Assembly: GCA_017549145.1 (NCBI GenBank)
Contig: JAFYVM010000020.1
Location: forward strand, 124,001 to 188,000
Source of the DNA: Bacteroidales bacterium
GTDB taxonomy: Bacteria; Bacteroidota; Bacteroidia; Bacteroidales; UBA932
Direction: 5' to 3'
Length of the DNA: 64,000 nt
The notes under the pieces are model-generated. The model ran no database searches. It had not been told where the DNA came from and worked only from the letters and a program-made list of their open reading frames with translations. Shown piece by piece: positions 1 through 8,679 of this stretch. Positions within the stretch are counted from its first letter, which is position 1; every line of letters starts with the position of its first letter. The translations under genes were made by a program, and so were the position numbers.

Positions 1-399
1 AGGGAGAAGCTGCTTAAGAGTCTGAATTGCATAAAAGACTCCCTCATGAGAACCAGCCTTTACAATCACCTTGTCAGTGTTGATATCTAATGTGTATGCT
101 TCAGTCTCCAATGCGCTGTCCAGAAGGAAATTGAATCCGCCCTTTTGAAGATCTCCGGCCTTCTTGGCCTTCGCTCCAAATCTAGCTGCGAATTGCTTGA
201 TTGCCTTAATCGACGCCTTGTCCAGTTCTTTGTCATAGTTAAAAGTTGCTCCATCTACGCAGAAAACGCCCTCAGAATGAGTCAGAGACTGAGGATATGG
301 AAGCATTGTAACATCAGGGTCTGGAAGTGCCTGAGCATTAGAAGTAAATATTGCGCATGTAGCCAAAACTGTGATGAGGAAGCTGTGTAGTCTAGTCAT
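1..399 (-). CDS. Beta-N-acetylhexosaminidase, GH20 (partial, N-terminal part only)
   Basis: This gene runs off the left edge. Translating the minus strand from the ATG at 397-399 gives 133 codons without a stop. Residues 1-23 form a signal peptide ending around NAQA. The rest matches the GH20b domain that precedes the catalytic barrel of family 20 hexosaminidases: a start like LPYPQSLTHSEG, then an end resembling EAYTLDI followed by the strongly conserved EGVFYAIQTLKQLLP. The family removes terminal GlcNAc or GalNAc from glycans, normally in the periplasm or on the surface. The catalytic Asp-Glu pair lies outside the window, so activity cannot be judged. It is divergent from the GH43 gene at 513 and shares a 113-bp promoter region with it. 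Confidence 0.85.
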   Translation of the reverse strand, partial: MTRLHSFLITVLATCAIFTSNAQALPDPDVTMLPYPQSLTHSEGVFCVDGATFNYDKELDKASIKAIKQFAARFGAKAKKAGDLQKGGFNFLLDSALETEAYTLDINTDKVIVKAGSHEGVFYAIQTLKQLLP

Positions 400-444
400 T
401 GCAGTATATCTTTTATAGGATAAATTTCAATTAAGTTCGAGGCC

Positions 445-476
445 CAAAGTTATTCGAACCGCTTTGAAAAAGCAAG
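445..476 (-). promoter_or_regulatory. Promoter of the GH20 gene
   Basis: On the minus strand a TAACTTTG box (445-452) matches the Bacteroidota -7 consensus TAnnTTTG. A CTTG at 473-476 lies 20 bp upstream in the -33 position. Transcription would begin about 40 bases before the GH20 ATG. The element interleaves with the GH43 promoter on the other strand. Confidence 0.5.
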
Positions 477-493
477 TAAATACACTATATTTG
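463..493 (+). promoter_or_regulatory. Promoter of the GH43-aminotransferase-CoA-transferase group
   Basis: TTTG (463-466), a 19-bp spacer and TATATTTG (486-493) match the Bacteroidota housekeeping promoter. The predicted start near 496-498 leaves a leader of about 15 bases before the ATG at 513. Confidence 0.7.
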
Positions 494-512
494 GAACACT
501 AATAACCAGCAT

Positions 513-1481
513 ATGAAGAAGGTGATTTTTATTATCTCCGCGCTAGCTCTTGCGCTCGTTCTTGTTTTGAGCGCTTCGACGCCTCCAGCAGGAAGGCAAT
601 GGAAAAAATGGTCAAACCCTTTATTTGAAGGATGGTATGCCGATCCTGAAGGAATCGTAATAGACGACCAATTGTGGATTTATCCCACATATTCCAAACC
701 ATTCAAAGAACAGTTGCATCTTGACGCCTTTTCCTCAAAAGACCTTAAAAAGTGGACAAAGCATGAGAGGATTATCTCTAATGTTGAAATTTCCTGGCTG
801 AAAGAGGCTCTCTGGGCACCATCAATTGTTAATAAAGATGGTAAATATTACCTCTTCTTCTCTTGCAACAATATCCGCGATGATAAATATGGAGGAATCG
901 GTGTTGCAGTTGCAGATTCTCCTGCAGGTCCATTTAAGGATCTTCTCGGCAAGCCTCTTATCGGTGAGATTATAAATAATGCTCAGCCTATAGACCAGTT
1001 CGTGTTCCAGGACCCTGCAAACGGTAATTGGTATATGTATTATGGCGGATGGAGGCGTTGTAATATGGTGCGTCTTTCGGAAGACTTCACCCACCTGATC
1101 CCATTTGATGACGGTCAGATGGTCAAGGAAGTAACCCCTGAAAAATATGTGGAAGGTCCGTTCATGTTCGTGAAGGATGGCAAGTACTACTTCATGTGGA
1201 GTGAAGGAAGATGGACAAAGGATGATTATTGCGTGGCATACGCTATTGCCGACTCTCCTTTTGGGCCGTTTGTGCGCGAAAATACGATACTTTCGTCTGA
1301 TGCGGAACATGGAACAGGAGCTGGTCACCATAGTATAGTCCGTGACCCAAAATCTGGAGAATATCTCATTGTCTATCATCGCCATCCGATAGGAGCAAAG
1401 GATGGAAACAATAGAGTCACCTGTATAGATCGTTTGGAGTTTGATGCGGAGGGAAAGATTTTACCCGTTAAAATGCATTAA
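513..1481 (+). CDS. Glycoside hydrolase family 43 enzyme (secreted)
   Basis: The protein has 322 residues and an N-terminal hydrophobic signal peptide (about residues 4-22) without a lipobox. It looks like a single five-bladed GH43 domain. The candidate catalytic base is D44 in YADPEG, the pKa-modulating Asp is D167 in FQDPANG, and the general acid is E214 in YVEGPF. GH43 enzymes hydrolyse alpha-L-arabinosides, beta-xylosides or related pentose and galactose linkages. The subfamily and substrate cannot be told from sequence alone. No accessory C-terminal domain is present. The next gene starts 2 bp after the stop, so they are probably co-transcribed, although an aminotransferase is an unusual partner for a glycosidase. 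Confidence 0.82.
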   Translation: MKKVIFIISALALALVLVLSASTPPAGRQWKKWSNPLFEGWYADPEGIVIDDQLWIYPTYSKPFKEQLHLDAFSSKDLKKWTKHERIISNVEISWLKEALWAPSIVNKDGKYYLFFSCNNIRDDKYGGIGVAVADSPAGPFKDLLGKPLIGEIINNAQPIDQFVFQDPANGNWYMYYGGWRRCNMVRLSEDFTHLIPFDDGQMVKEVTPEKYVEGPFMFVKDGKYYFMWSEGRWTKDDYCVAYAIADSPFGPFVRENTILSSDAEHGTGAGHHSIVRDPKSGEYLIVYHRHPIGAKDGNNRVTCIDRLEFDAEGKILPVKMH

Positions 1482-1483
1482 TC

Positions 1484-2794
1484 ATGGCTATTCCTATTGA
1501 TAAGTCTCTTATTGCCTCTCAGTTGGAGCAAATGGGCATCTCTGACATTTCATGCGCAACAATCCGTCAATGTGGAGCATTGGCAAGAGCACTTGAAGCA
1601 GAGACTCAAACCGAGTTTCTTCATCTTGAAATGGGCGTTCCTGGCCTACCTCCTGAGCGTATCGGAGTGGAGGCAGAGAAACAGGCGCTGGATGAAGGCG
1701 TGGCTTCCCAATACCCTAATGTATTCGGAGTTCCTCAGGTTAAAGAGCAGTCTTCGCGTTTCCTGAAGGCTTTTCTGGATATAGATGTAGCACCGCAAGG
1801 TTGCATCCCTACGGTAGGCTCTATGCAAGGTAGTTTTACAGCATTCTTCGTATGCTCCCACCTGACTGAGGAAAAGGATACTATATTGTTCGTTGATCCC
1901 GGATTCCCTGTGCAGCATGTCCAGACTCATCTTCTTGGCATTCGTAGTGAGTCATTTGATATCTATGAATTTCGCGGTGAGAAGCTCGGTCCTGAACTTG
2001 AGCGACATCTGCAGTCAGGTCGTATTGCGGCGATGATATACTCCAGCCCTAATAATCCTGCATGGTTCAATCTGACTGAGGAAGAGCTCAAGACCATTGG
2101 TGAGCTTGCGACAAAGTACGATACGATTGTAATTGAAGACTTGGCGTATCTCTGCATGGACTTCCGTAAGCCACTTGGCAAGCCGTACGAACCCCCTTTC
2201 CAGCCTACGATTGCAAAGTATACAGACAATTATATGATCATGATGTCCAGCTCAAAGATGTTCAGTTATGCTGGTCAGCGAATCGCAATTCTTGCAATTT
2301 CGGACGCCCTGTATCATAGGCAATATGAGCGCCTGCATGACTGGTGTGGAATTGCCCGTCTGGGAGATGCTTTTGCTCTAGGTGTGCTATATGCGATTTC
2401 TTCAGGAGTTTCTCACTCGGCGCAGCGTGCATTTGCTGAGATGTTGCGTGCTGCCTCGGATGGAGAATTGGACTTTGTGCAGGAGGCATCGGAGTATGCC
2501 AGAAGGGCGCAGATTTGTAAGAGGTTGTTCGTGGAAAATGGATTCCATATTGTGTATTCGATGGATGGAGAGGAGCAGGTGAGTGACGGATTTTTCTTCA
2601 CTGCCGGCTATAAGGATATGACAGGAGGAGAACTAGTTGGAGAGTTGATCAGATATGGTATGTCGACGATTTCTTTAACTACCACAGGAAGCCACCAGCA
2701 GGGTGTACGCGTTTGTGTATCTCAGCTGAATCGTCCTGAGCAGTTTGAAATGTTGGAGGAGCGACTCAAACTCTTTGCGGTTGATCACCAATAA
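1484..2794 (+). CDS. PLP-dependent aminotransferase, class I/II fold
   Basis: The protein has 436 residues and the fold-type I aminotransferase layout. The probable PLP-binding lysine is in the stretch MSSSKMFSYAGQR. A preceding IEDLAY segment supplies the Asp that contacts the pyridine nitrogen, and SSPNNPAW is the substrate/cofactor Asn-Pro loop. The C-terminal part (residues from about 340) resembles the small domain of class I/II enzymes. I cannot assign the amino-acid substrate; the sequence does not look like aspC, hisC or dapL. It starts 2 bp after the GH43 stop and is followed 34 bp later by a CoA-transferase, which suggests a role in amino-acid catabolism or fermentation. The start is the first ATG and agrees with family length. 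Confidence 0.8.
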   Translation: MAIPIDKSLIASQLEQMGISDISCATIRQCGALARALEAETQTEFLHLEMGVPGLPPERIGVEAEKQALDEGVASQYPNVFGVPQVKEQSSRFLKAFLDIDVAPQGCIPTVGSMQGSFTAFFVCSHLTEEKDTILFVDPGFPVQHVQTHLLGIRSESFDIYEFRGEKLGPELERHLQSGRIAAMIYSSPNNPAWFNLTEEELKTIGELATKYDTIVIEDLAYLCMDFRKPLGKPYEPPFQPTIAKYTDNYMIMMSSSKMFSYAGQRIAILAISDALYHRQYERLHDWCGIARLGDAFALGVLYAISSGVSHSAQRAFAEMLRAASDGELDFVQEASEYARRAQICKRLFVENGFHIVYSMDGEEQVSDGFFFTAGYKDMTGGELVGELIRYGMSTISLTTTGSHQQGVRVCVSQLNRPEQFEMLEERLKLFAVDHQ

Positions 2795-2828
2795 AAGGCT
2801 ATACCACAATCACAGACAGCAGAACATT

Positions 2829-4124
2829 ATGAAATATATGACAGCGGCCCAAGCCGTACAATTGATAGAATCAGGAGATAGTATTTATATCCAGGGTAGT
2901 ACATCTGTTCCGGAAGTCCTTTCGCAGGCATTGGCTGATAGGGGGCATGAACTGAAGGATGTAACTGTGTATGCCGCATTTGCTGTGGGACGTTGTGACG
3001 CTCCATATTGCAAACCTGAATATAAGGATGCATTCAATATTAAGAGCCTTTTTGTGGCTAACAATGTAAGACGCTGGCTTGCAGAAGGATATGGTTCTAC
3101 TATCCCTGCATTTCTTGGTGAGATTCCAGCTCTTTTCCGTGACGGAACCCTTCCTCTTGATGCAGTGTTCTTGAATGTCTCACCTCCAAATGAGGAAGGC
3201 TATTGCTCCTACGGAATTTCTGCCGATCTTGCTGTGAGCGCAACAGAATGTGCGCGTAAGATTATCGTGCAGGTCAATAAGGCTATGCCGTTTTCTTATG
3301 GTGACGCGCTGATTCATGTTTCTAAAATTGATGCTGCCGTTGAGGTAGATGACCCATTGGTGGAAGTGCCGACAGCTGTGCCGACAGAGATTGATTCGGC
3401 AATCGGACGTCATATCGCAGAGATGATTCCTGATGGTGCTACATTGCAGATAGGTGTCGGCGGTATACCTAATGCCGTGCTTGCAGCCCTCAAGGATCAC
3501 CAGCATCTCGGACTTCACACTGAGGCTCTCACAGACGGAGTTCTTCCTCTTCTTGAAAGTGGCGTCATTGATAACTCTCTTAAAAAGGTTATGCCTGGAG
3601 TTTCTGTAGCTTCATTAGCCCTGGGCTCAAAAAGGCTGTACGATTATATGAACTATCGTGAGGATCTCATTATCAAGGATGTGGCATGGACTAATGCTCC
3701 GTTCCGAATTGCTCAGAATCCTAAGGTAATGGCTATAAACTCTGCTGTTGAGGTTGATCTTACTGGTCAGGTATGTGCTGATTCGGTCGGAACCCGTATC
3801 ATCTCCGGAGTCGGTGGTCAGCATGACTTTATGTATGGAGGTTCGCTCTCTGAGGGAGGAAAGACATTTATTGCCATTCCTTCGATGACAGAAAGGGGAG
3901 TGTCCAAGATCAAACCGGTTCTTACTGAGGGCGCTGGCGTGGTTACTACTCGTCATATGATCCAGAATATCGTCACAGAATACGGTGTGGCAGAGCTTCG
4001 CGGCAAGAGCCTTGTAGAGCGTGCCCGTGCACTTGTTTCCATTGCTCATCCGTCTGTTCGCGAGGAACTCGACCGTGCGGCGGCAGAGCGTTTTGGATAT
4101 GCATATCTTCGTCTTTCGAAGTAA
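2829..4124 (+). CDS. Acetyl-CoA hydrolase/transferase family protein (CoA-transferase)
   Basis: The protein has 431 residues. I start it at the ATG at 2829 because the open frame further upstream (from 2745) overlaps the aminotransferase and adds unrelated residues. Features of the Cat1/4-hydroxybutyrate CoA-transferase family are the glycine-rich GVGGIPNAVL segment, HTEALTDG (where the catalytic glutamate that forms the CoA thioester is expected), and the C-terminal GGQHDFMYGGSLSEGGK CoA-binding stretch. Such enzymes move CoA between acetate, propionate, succinate or 4-hydroxybutyrate in fermentation. The exact acid pair cannot be read. It is probably transcribed with the two genes upstream. 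Confidence 0.8.
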   Translation: MKYMTAAQAVQLIESGDSIYIQGSTSVPEVLSQALADRGHELKDVTVYAAFAVGRCDAPYCKPEYKDAFNIKSLFVANNVRRWLAEGYGSTIPAFLGEIPALFRDGTLPLDAVFLNVSPPNEEGYCSYGISADLAVSATECARKIIVQVNKAMPFSYGDALIHVSKIDAAVEVDDPLVEVPTAVPTEIDSAIGRHIAEMIPDGATLQIGVGGIPNAVLAALKDHQHLGLHTEALTDGVLPLLESGVIDNSLKKVMPGVSVASLALGSKRLYDYMNYREDLIIKDVAWTNAPFRIAQNPKVMAINSAVEVDLTGQVCADSVGTRIISGVGGQHDFMYGGSLSEGGKTFIAIPSMTERGVSKIKPVLTEGAGVVTTRHMIQNIVTEYGVAELRGKSLVERARALVSIAHPSVREELDRAAAERFGYAYLRLSK

Positions 4125-4142
4125 ATTTTGTAAATTTGTGGG

Positions 4143-6932
4143 ATGAAGAATAAGGAATATATAGATATTGTCGGTGCGAAAGCGCACAATCTGAAGAATA
4201 TCAGTTTGTCAATTCCGCGCAATCAGTTTGTGGTTGTGACCGGTCTGAGCGGCAGCGGCAAGTCTTCGCTCGCATTCGATACGATATATGCAGAAGGTCA
4301 GAGACGTTATATGGATACGCTTTCGACCTATGCAAAACATTTTATGGGCATTCTGGAAAAACCTGACGTAGAGTCTATTACAGGTTTGAGCCCTATTATT
4401 GCCATTGAACAGAAAACCACCGGTAATAACCCTCGTTCCACTGTAGGAACAATCACAGAGATATATGATTTCATGCGTCTGCTTTATGCGCGTGCTTCTA
4501 CTGCCTATTCTCCTGAAACCGGCAAAGAGATGGTGCGCTATTCGGATGAGCAGATCGTTTCGTTGATAATGGAGAATTATGCTGGCAGAAAATGCTATCT
4601 GATGTCTCCGATCGTACGTGGCCGAAAAGGACATTATAAGGAGCTCCTGGAGCAGATGCGTAAGCGTGGATACACCCAGATGCGTATTGATGGCAAGTTG
4701 TGCGAACTTAATGAAATCGATTCCCTAGATCGTTATAAGGCCCATTTCATTGAACTTGTCGTAGACCGTCTGAAGCCTTCGCTTAAGGATGAAAAACGTA
4801 TCAAGGACTCTGTGATGTCAGCCTTGAATCTTGGTAAAGGCTCGGTAGCAATAATGGATATGGAGACCGAAGAGGTGCATCATTATTCAAAGCATCTTGT
4901 CTGCCCTGATACTGGTCTTTCTCTTGCAGAACCGGCCCCTCACTCGTTCTCTTTTAATTCTCCTCAGGGATATTGCCCACATTGTAAGGGACTTGGAATC
5001 ATCGTGGATGTGAATATTGACACTATCATCCCGGACAGGACTATCTCAATTGCAGATGGAGGAATTGTGCCTCTTGGAAAGATACGCGAGACAAAGAAGT
5101 ACGACATCGTGCGTTCGATAGCACGAAAGTATGGTATATCCCTTTATGACCCGATTGATGAACTTCCAGAGGAGGTTATTGACTTGATTATATTCGGTTC
5201 TGATGAGCTGTTCCGAGTGGGTGAGGGTACTTCGTCTGAGATGGTTTCCTTCCCAGGAATCGTAGGAGATATCAATGAAAAGATCGTGTGCCCTGTTTGT
5301 GGCGGAACGCGTTTGAATAAGGAGACTACATATTTCAAGATAGATGGTAAAACCATCTCAGAGGTGGCTGCAATGGAGATAAGTCAGCTTAGAGAATGGT
5401 TGGATACTATAGAGGCTAGCTTTGCAAAGAGGGAGAGCCTTATTGCACGAGACATTCTCAAGGAACTCAAGGATAGAGTCGGATTCCTCCTTGATGTGGG
5501 ACTTGATTATCTGTCATTGGATAGAGCTACTGCATCGCTTTCAGGTGGTGAGAGTCAGCGAATCAGGCTCGCGACTCAGATTGGTTCAAAGCTCGTGAAT
5601 GTGCTTTATATTCTTGATGAGCCTTCGATTGGCCTGCATCAGAGGGATAATCGAAAGTTGATTGCTTCGCTGAAGAAGCTTCGCGATGAGGGTAATTCTG
5701 TGATGGTGGTAGAGCATGATGCTGAGACTATGATGGCGGCGGATTGGCTTGTGGATGTTGGCCCGGGAGCAGGTAATGATGGTGGAAAGGTTTGTTTCAG
5801 TGCTCCTTTGGAGGTGCTGATGGGGAAGGAGCGTGCTCAGGATGAGAGAGTTATTGTGGGGGAGTCTGCGACCTTGGATTACCTGACAGGAGCAAAGTCT
5901 ATTGAGGTACCGTCTGTTCGTCGTAAGGGTAATGGTCTTACTCTCGGAATCCGCGGTGCTGCTGGAAATAATCTGAAGAATGTGGATGTTGATTTTCCAT
6001 TGGGAATGCTCGTGGGAATCAGTGGAGTCAGCGGTAGCGGAAAGTCATCGCTTATTAACGAGACCTTGATGCCGATTCTTAAGAACAGGTTCTATAATGC
6101 TAAGCTTCAGCCACTTCCTTATGGCGATATTGTGGGTGTGGAGAATGTGGATAAGCTGATTGAGATCGACCAGAGCCCGATTGGAAGAACACCTAGAAGC
6201 AATCCTGCGACTTTCACAGGCGTATTCAATGATATCAGAACTCTCTTTGAGGCAACTCCGGATGCAAAGATCAGAGGATATAAGGCAGGCAGATTCTCAT
6301 TCAATGTTCCGGGAGGTCGTTGTGAGGAATGTAAGGGTGCAGGAATCAAGGTGATTGAAATGAACTTCCTTCCATCCGTAAATGTCGTGTGCAACGAATG
6401 TCGCGGACGTCGATATAAGAGTGATACTCTGGCTGTAAAATATAAGGGAAAGAATATAAATGATGTATTGGAAATGCCAATAAGTGAGGCATACGAGTTC
6501 TTTGAAAATATCCCTTCTATTGCTCAGAAACTGAAAGCCCTGGTGGATGTGGGTCTAGGTTATGTGAGACTAGGTCAGTCTGCTGTGACGCTTTCCGGAG
6601 GAGAGAGTCAGCGTATGAAGTTGGCAACGGAATTGGCTAAAAAGGGAACCGGAAATACGCTTTATATACTCGATGAGCCGACAACAGGACTCCATTTCGA
6701 TGATATAAAAGTCCTTTTGGGAGTGCTCCAGCAGCTTGTGGAGCAGGGTAATACTGTAATCGTGATTGAACATAATCTTGATGTACTGAAGAGCGTTGAC
6801 TATATCTTCGATATGGGACCGGAAGGCGGAAAGGCTGGTGGCTGCATTGTTGCAGAGGGAACTCCGGAGCAACTTGCCGCCAATCCGGACTCTGTGACAG
6901 GACCATTCCTGGCAGAGGTATTGCCATCCTGA
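4143..6932 (+). CDS. uvrA: UvrABC excinuclease subunit A
   Basis: UvrA, 929 residues, is the damage-recognition ATPase of nucleotide excision repair. Two ABC modules are visible. The N-terminal module has Walker A GLSGSGKSS near residue 35, signature LSGGESQRIRLA and Walker B LYILDEPSIGLH. The C-terminal module has Walker A GVSGSGKSS, signature LSGGESQRMKLA and LYILDEPTTGLH. The essential second zinc finger (CEEC...CNEC) is intact, while the first one has lost a cysteine (CPDT instead of CxxC). Length is normal for the family (E. coli 940). Bacteroidota often carry a second uvrA copy, so this may be either. It begins 18 bp after the CoA-transferase; a TAAATTTG box ends 4 bases before the ATG. 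Confidence 0.95.
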   Translation: MKNKEYIDIVGAKAHNLKNISLSIPRNQFVVVTGLSGSGKSSLAFDTIYAEGQRRYMDTLSTYAKHFMGILEKPDVESITGLSPIIAIEQKTTGNNPRSTVGTITEIYDFMRLLYARASTAYSPETGKEMVRYSDEQIVSLIMENYAGRKCYLMSPIVRGRKGHYKELLEQMRKRGYTQMRIDGKLCELNEIDSLDRYKAHFIELVVDRLKPSLKDEKRIKDSVMSALNLGKGSVAIMDMETEEVHHYSKHLVCPDTGLSLAEPAPHSFSFNSPQGYCPHCKGLGIIVDVNIDTIIPDRTISIADGGIVPLGKIRETKKYDIVRSIARKYGISLYDPIDELPEEVIDLIIFGSDELFRVGEGTSSEMVSFPGIVGDINEKIVCPVCGGTRLNKETTYFKIDGKTISEVAAMEISQLREWLDTIEASFAKRESLIARDILKELKDRVGFLLDVGLDYLSLDRATASLSGGESQRIRLATQIGSKLVNVLYILDEPSIGLHQRDNRKLIASLKKLRDEGNSVMVVEHDAETMMAADWLVDVGPGAGNDGGKVCFSAPLEVLMGKERAQDERVIVGESATLDYLTGAKSIEVPSVRRKGNGLTLGIRGAAGNNLKNVDVDFPLGMLVGISGVSGSGKSSLINETLMPILKNRFYNAKLQPLPYGDIVGVENVDKLIEIDQSPIGRTPRSNPATFTGVFNDIRTLFEATPDAKIRGYKAGRFSFNVPGGRCEECKGAGIKVIEMNFLPSVNVVCNECRGRRYKSDTLAVKYKGKNINDVLEMPISEAYEFFENIPSIAQKLKALVDVGLGYVRLGQSAVTLSGGESQRMKLATELAKKGTGNTLYILDEPTTGLHFDDIKVLLGVLQQLVEQGNTVIVIEHNLDVLKSVDYIFDMGPEGGKAGGCIVAEGTPEQLAANPDSVTGPFLAEVLPS

Positions 6933-6941
6933 CCTTCTCAC

Positions 6942-6968
6942 TGTCATCCTGAGCGAAGCGAAGGATCT
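6942..6968. repeat. 27-bp dispersed repeat, copy 1 (intergenic)
   Basis: The 27 bases match those at 48032-48058 exactly. The core is CATCCTGAGCGAAGCGAAGG, with outer arms ATCCT and AGGAT able to pair. This copy lies between uvrA and the nucleoside kinase. A partial echo (CATCCTGA) occurs at 6924-6931. From memory this string recurs widely in bacterial genomes and is often mistranslated as a CHPERSEGS peptide. Confidence 0.85.
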
Positions 6969-6990
6969 ACAAACGAAGAATACTAAAATT

Positions 6991-8676
6991 ATGGAAAATA
7001 TCAGAATCTACTGCGAAAACGATCAAAGCTACCATCAGGTACCTCTAGCTAGTGATCTTCAGACTATTGCGGCTGAGCTTGCTCCTGCTGATACCCTTGC
7101 TGCTCTTGTGGATAATCAGCTTAAGGAGCTTAGCTACCAGGTGCTTAATACCCATACTATCCGTTTTATCGGATATGATCATCCGGACGGTCGTCGAACA
7201 TACATCCGTTCGCTTTGTTTTGTGCTCCAGAACGTGATTCGTGAGTTGTATCCTGATAAGATACTTGTGATTGATTATTCGCTACCTAGCGGCCTTTACT
7301 GCGAGATTCGTGAAAAATCACAACTTCAGGACGGACGCCCATGCGTGTATAATGTCAGCGATGAGGAGATTGAGACTATATTGTCAAGGATGCAGGAGAT
7401 TGTTGCTGCTGATCTTCCTTTCCATAAGGTCAAGTTGTTTCCACAGGAATGTATTGATCGTTATGAGGCAAACGGACAGATTGAAAAGGTTAATCTGGTA
7501 CGTTCTACAGGTAGGTTGATCTATAGTGCATATATTCTTGATGGCCAGACAGATACGTTTTATGGCCCTCTTGTTTCTTCAACTGGCTGTCTGAAGGTGT
7601 TTGACCTGGATAGCTTTGGCAAAGGATTCTGTCTCCAATATCCGATGGATGGATGTTCGGGTAAGGTTCAGCCACGTAAGAAGCAGGTGAAGCTCGCAAA
7701 GGCTTTGAAGGAGCACTCCGATTGGTGCGCAATTATGGGTGTCAAGGGAGTCGGTACTTTGAATGAAGCGGTGAAGAGAGGAAGAATCGTAGATCTGATT
7801 AACCTCTCAGAGGCTCTCCACGAGAGGAAATATGCTGATATAGCTGATAAGATTTATGCTCGTCGTGACAGTGTGAAGATCGTGTTCATTGCAGGTCCTT
7901 CAAGCAGCGGTAAGACATCGACTTCAAAGCGTCTGGCTATTCAGTGTCGCATTCTAGGGCTGAATCCAAAGGTGATAGAACTTGATAATTACTTTGTGGA
8001 ACGCTCTCTTACACCACGCGATGAGAACGGTGAGTATGACTTTGAGGCTCTAGGGGCAATGGATCTGGAACTTCTTGGTACTCAGTTGAATCAGTTGCTT
8101 AATGGTGAGGAGGTTGAGATTCCTAGATTTGATTTCAAGGAAGGAAAGGGATATCCGAGCGGAAAATTCATAAAGCTTGAGGAGAAGGATATTTTGATCA
8201 TGGAAGGAATCCATGCCCTTAACCCGGCTATGATTCCAAGTGTGGATCAGTCCAAGGTATTCAGAGTATATGCGTCGGCTCTTACTTCTTTGTCAATTGA
8301 TGAGAATAATAACATCTCGACATCTGACAACAGAATGTTGCGTAGAATGATACGTGACAACAGAACTCGAGGCGTTGTTCCGGAAGATACAATCCTCAGA
8401 TGGCAGAGCGTGCGTCGTGGAGAAAATCACAATATTTTCCCATTCCAGGAGAATGCAGATGCAATCTTCAACTCTGCTCATATCTTTGAGTTGCCAGTGC
8501 TGAAATACTACGCAGAACCACTTTTACGCCGTATTGCGCCATCTTCTCCAGCATACACGGAAGCAACCCGCATACTGAAGTTCTTGAGCTACATTGTAGA
8601 ACTCTCGCCTGCAGAGATTGCTGCAATTCCACCAACGTCCATCCTGCGCGAATTCATCGCCGGACAGACGTTGTAG
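6991..8676 (+). CDS. Nucleoside (uridine-type) kinase with N-terminal TGS-like domain
   Basis: The protein has 561 residues. The N-terminal part (about 1-70) resembles the TGS/ThrRS-like domain, and the middle part resembles the second ThrRS editing-like domain. The C-terminal 270 residues are a P-loop kinase of the uridine kinase/phosphoribulokinase family, with Walker A AGPSSSGKTS near residue 305, LDNYFVERSLTPRDENG, and a MEGIHALNP segment. Such fused proteins are common in Bacteroidota and are annotated as nucleoside kinases; the real substrate is not known to me. It starts 58 bp after uvrA. Its stop is 3 bp from the stop of the convergent metallo-hydrolase gene. Confidence 0.83.
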   Translation: MENIRIYCENDQSYHQVPLASDLQTIAAELAPADTLAALVDNQLKELSYQVLNTHTIRFIGYDHPDGRRTYIRSLCFVLQNVIRELYPDKILVIDYSLPSGLYCEIREKSQLQDGRPCVYNVSDEEIETILSRMQEIVAADLPFHKVKLFPQECIDRYEANGQIEKVNLVRSTGRLIYSAYILDGQTDTFYGPLVSSTGCLKVFDLDSFGKGFCLQYPMDGCSGKVQPRKKQVKLAKALKEHSDWCAIMGVKGVGTLNEAVKRGRIVDLINLSEALHERKYADIADKIYARRDSVKIVFIAGPSSSGKTSTSKRLAIQCRILGLNPKVIELDNYFVERSLTPRDENGEYDFEALGAMDLELLGTQLNQLLNGEEVEIPRFDFKEGKGYPSGKFIKLEEKDILIMEGIHALNPAMIPSVDQSKVFRVYASALTSLSIDENNNISTSDNRMLRRMIRDNRTRGVVPEDTILRWQSVRRGENHNIFPFQENADAIFNSAHIFELPVLKYYAEPLLRRIAPSSPAYTEATRILKFLSYIVELSPAEIAAIPPTSILREFIAGQTL

Positions 8677-8679
8677 ACC

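Noticed and set aside
822..1385. A 187-codon minus-strand frame opposite the GH43 gene
   Set aside because: The plus-strand protein has all GH43 catalytic motifs; the antisense frame has none.
3627..4187. A 186-codon minus-strand frame across the CoA-transferase and uvrA junction
   Set aside because: It overlaps two real genes and contains no family motif.
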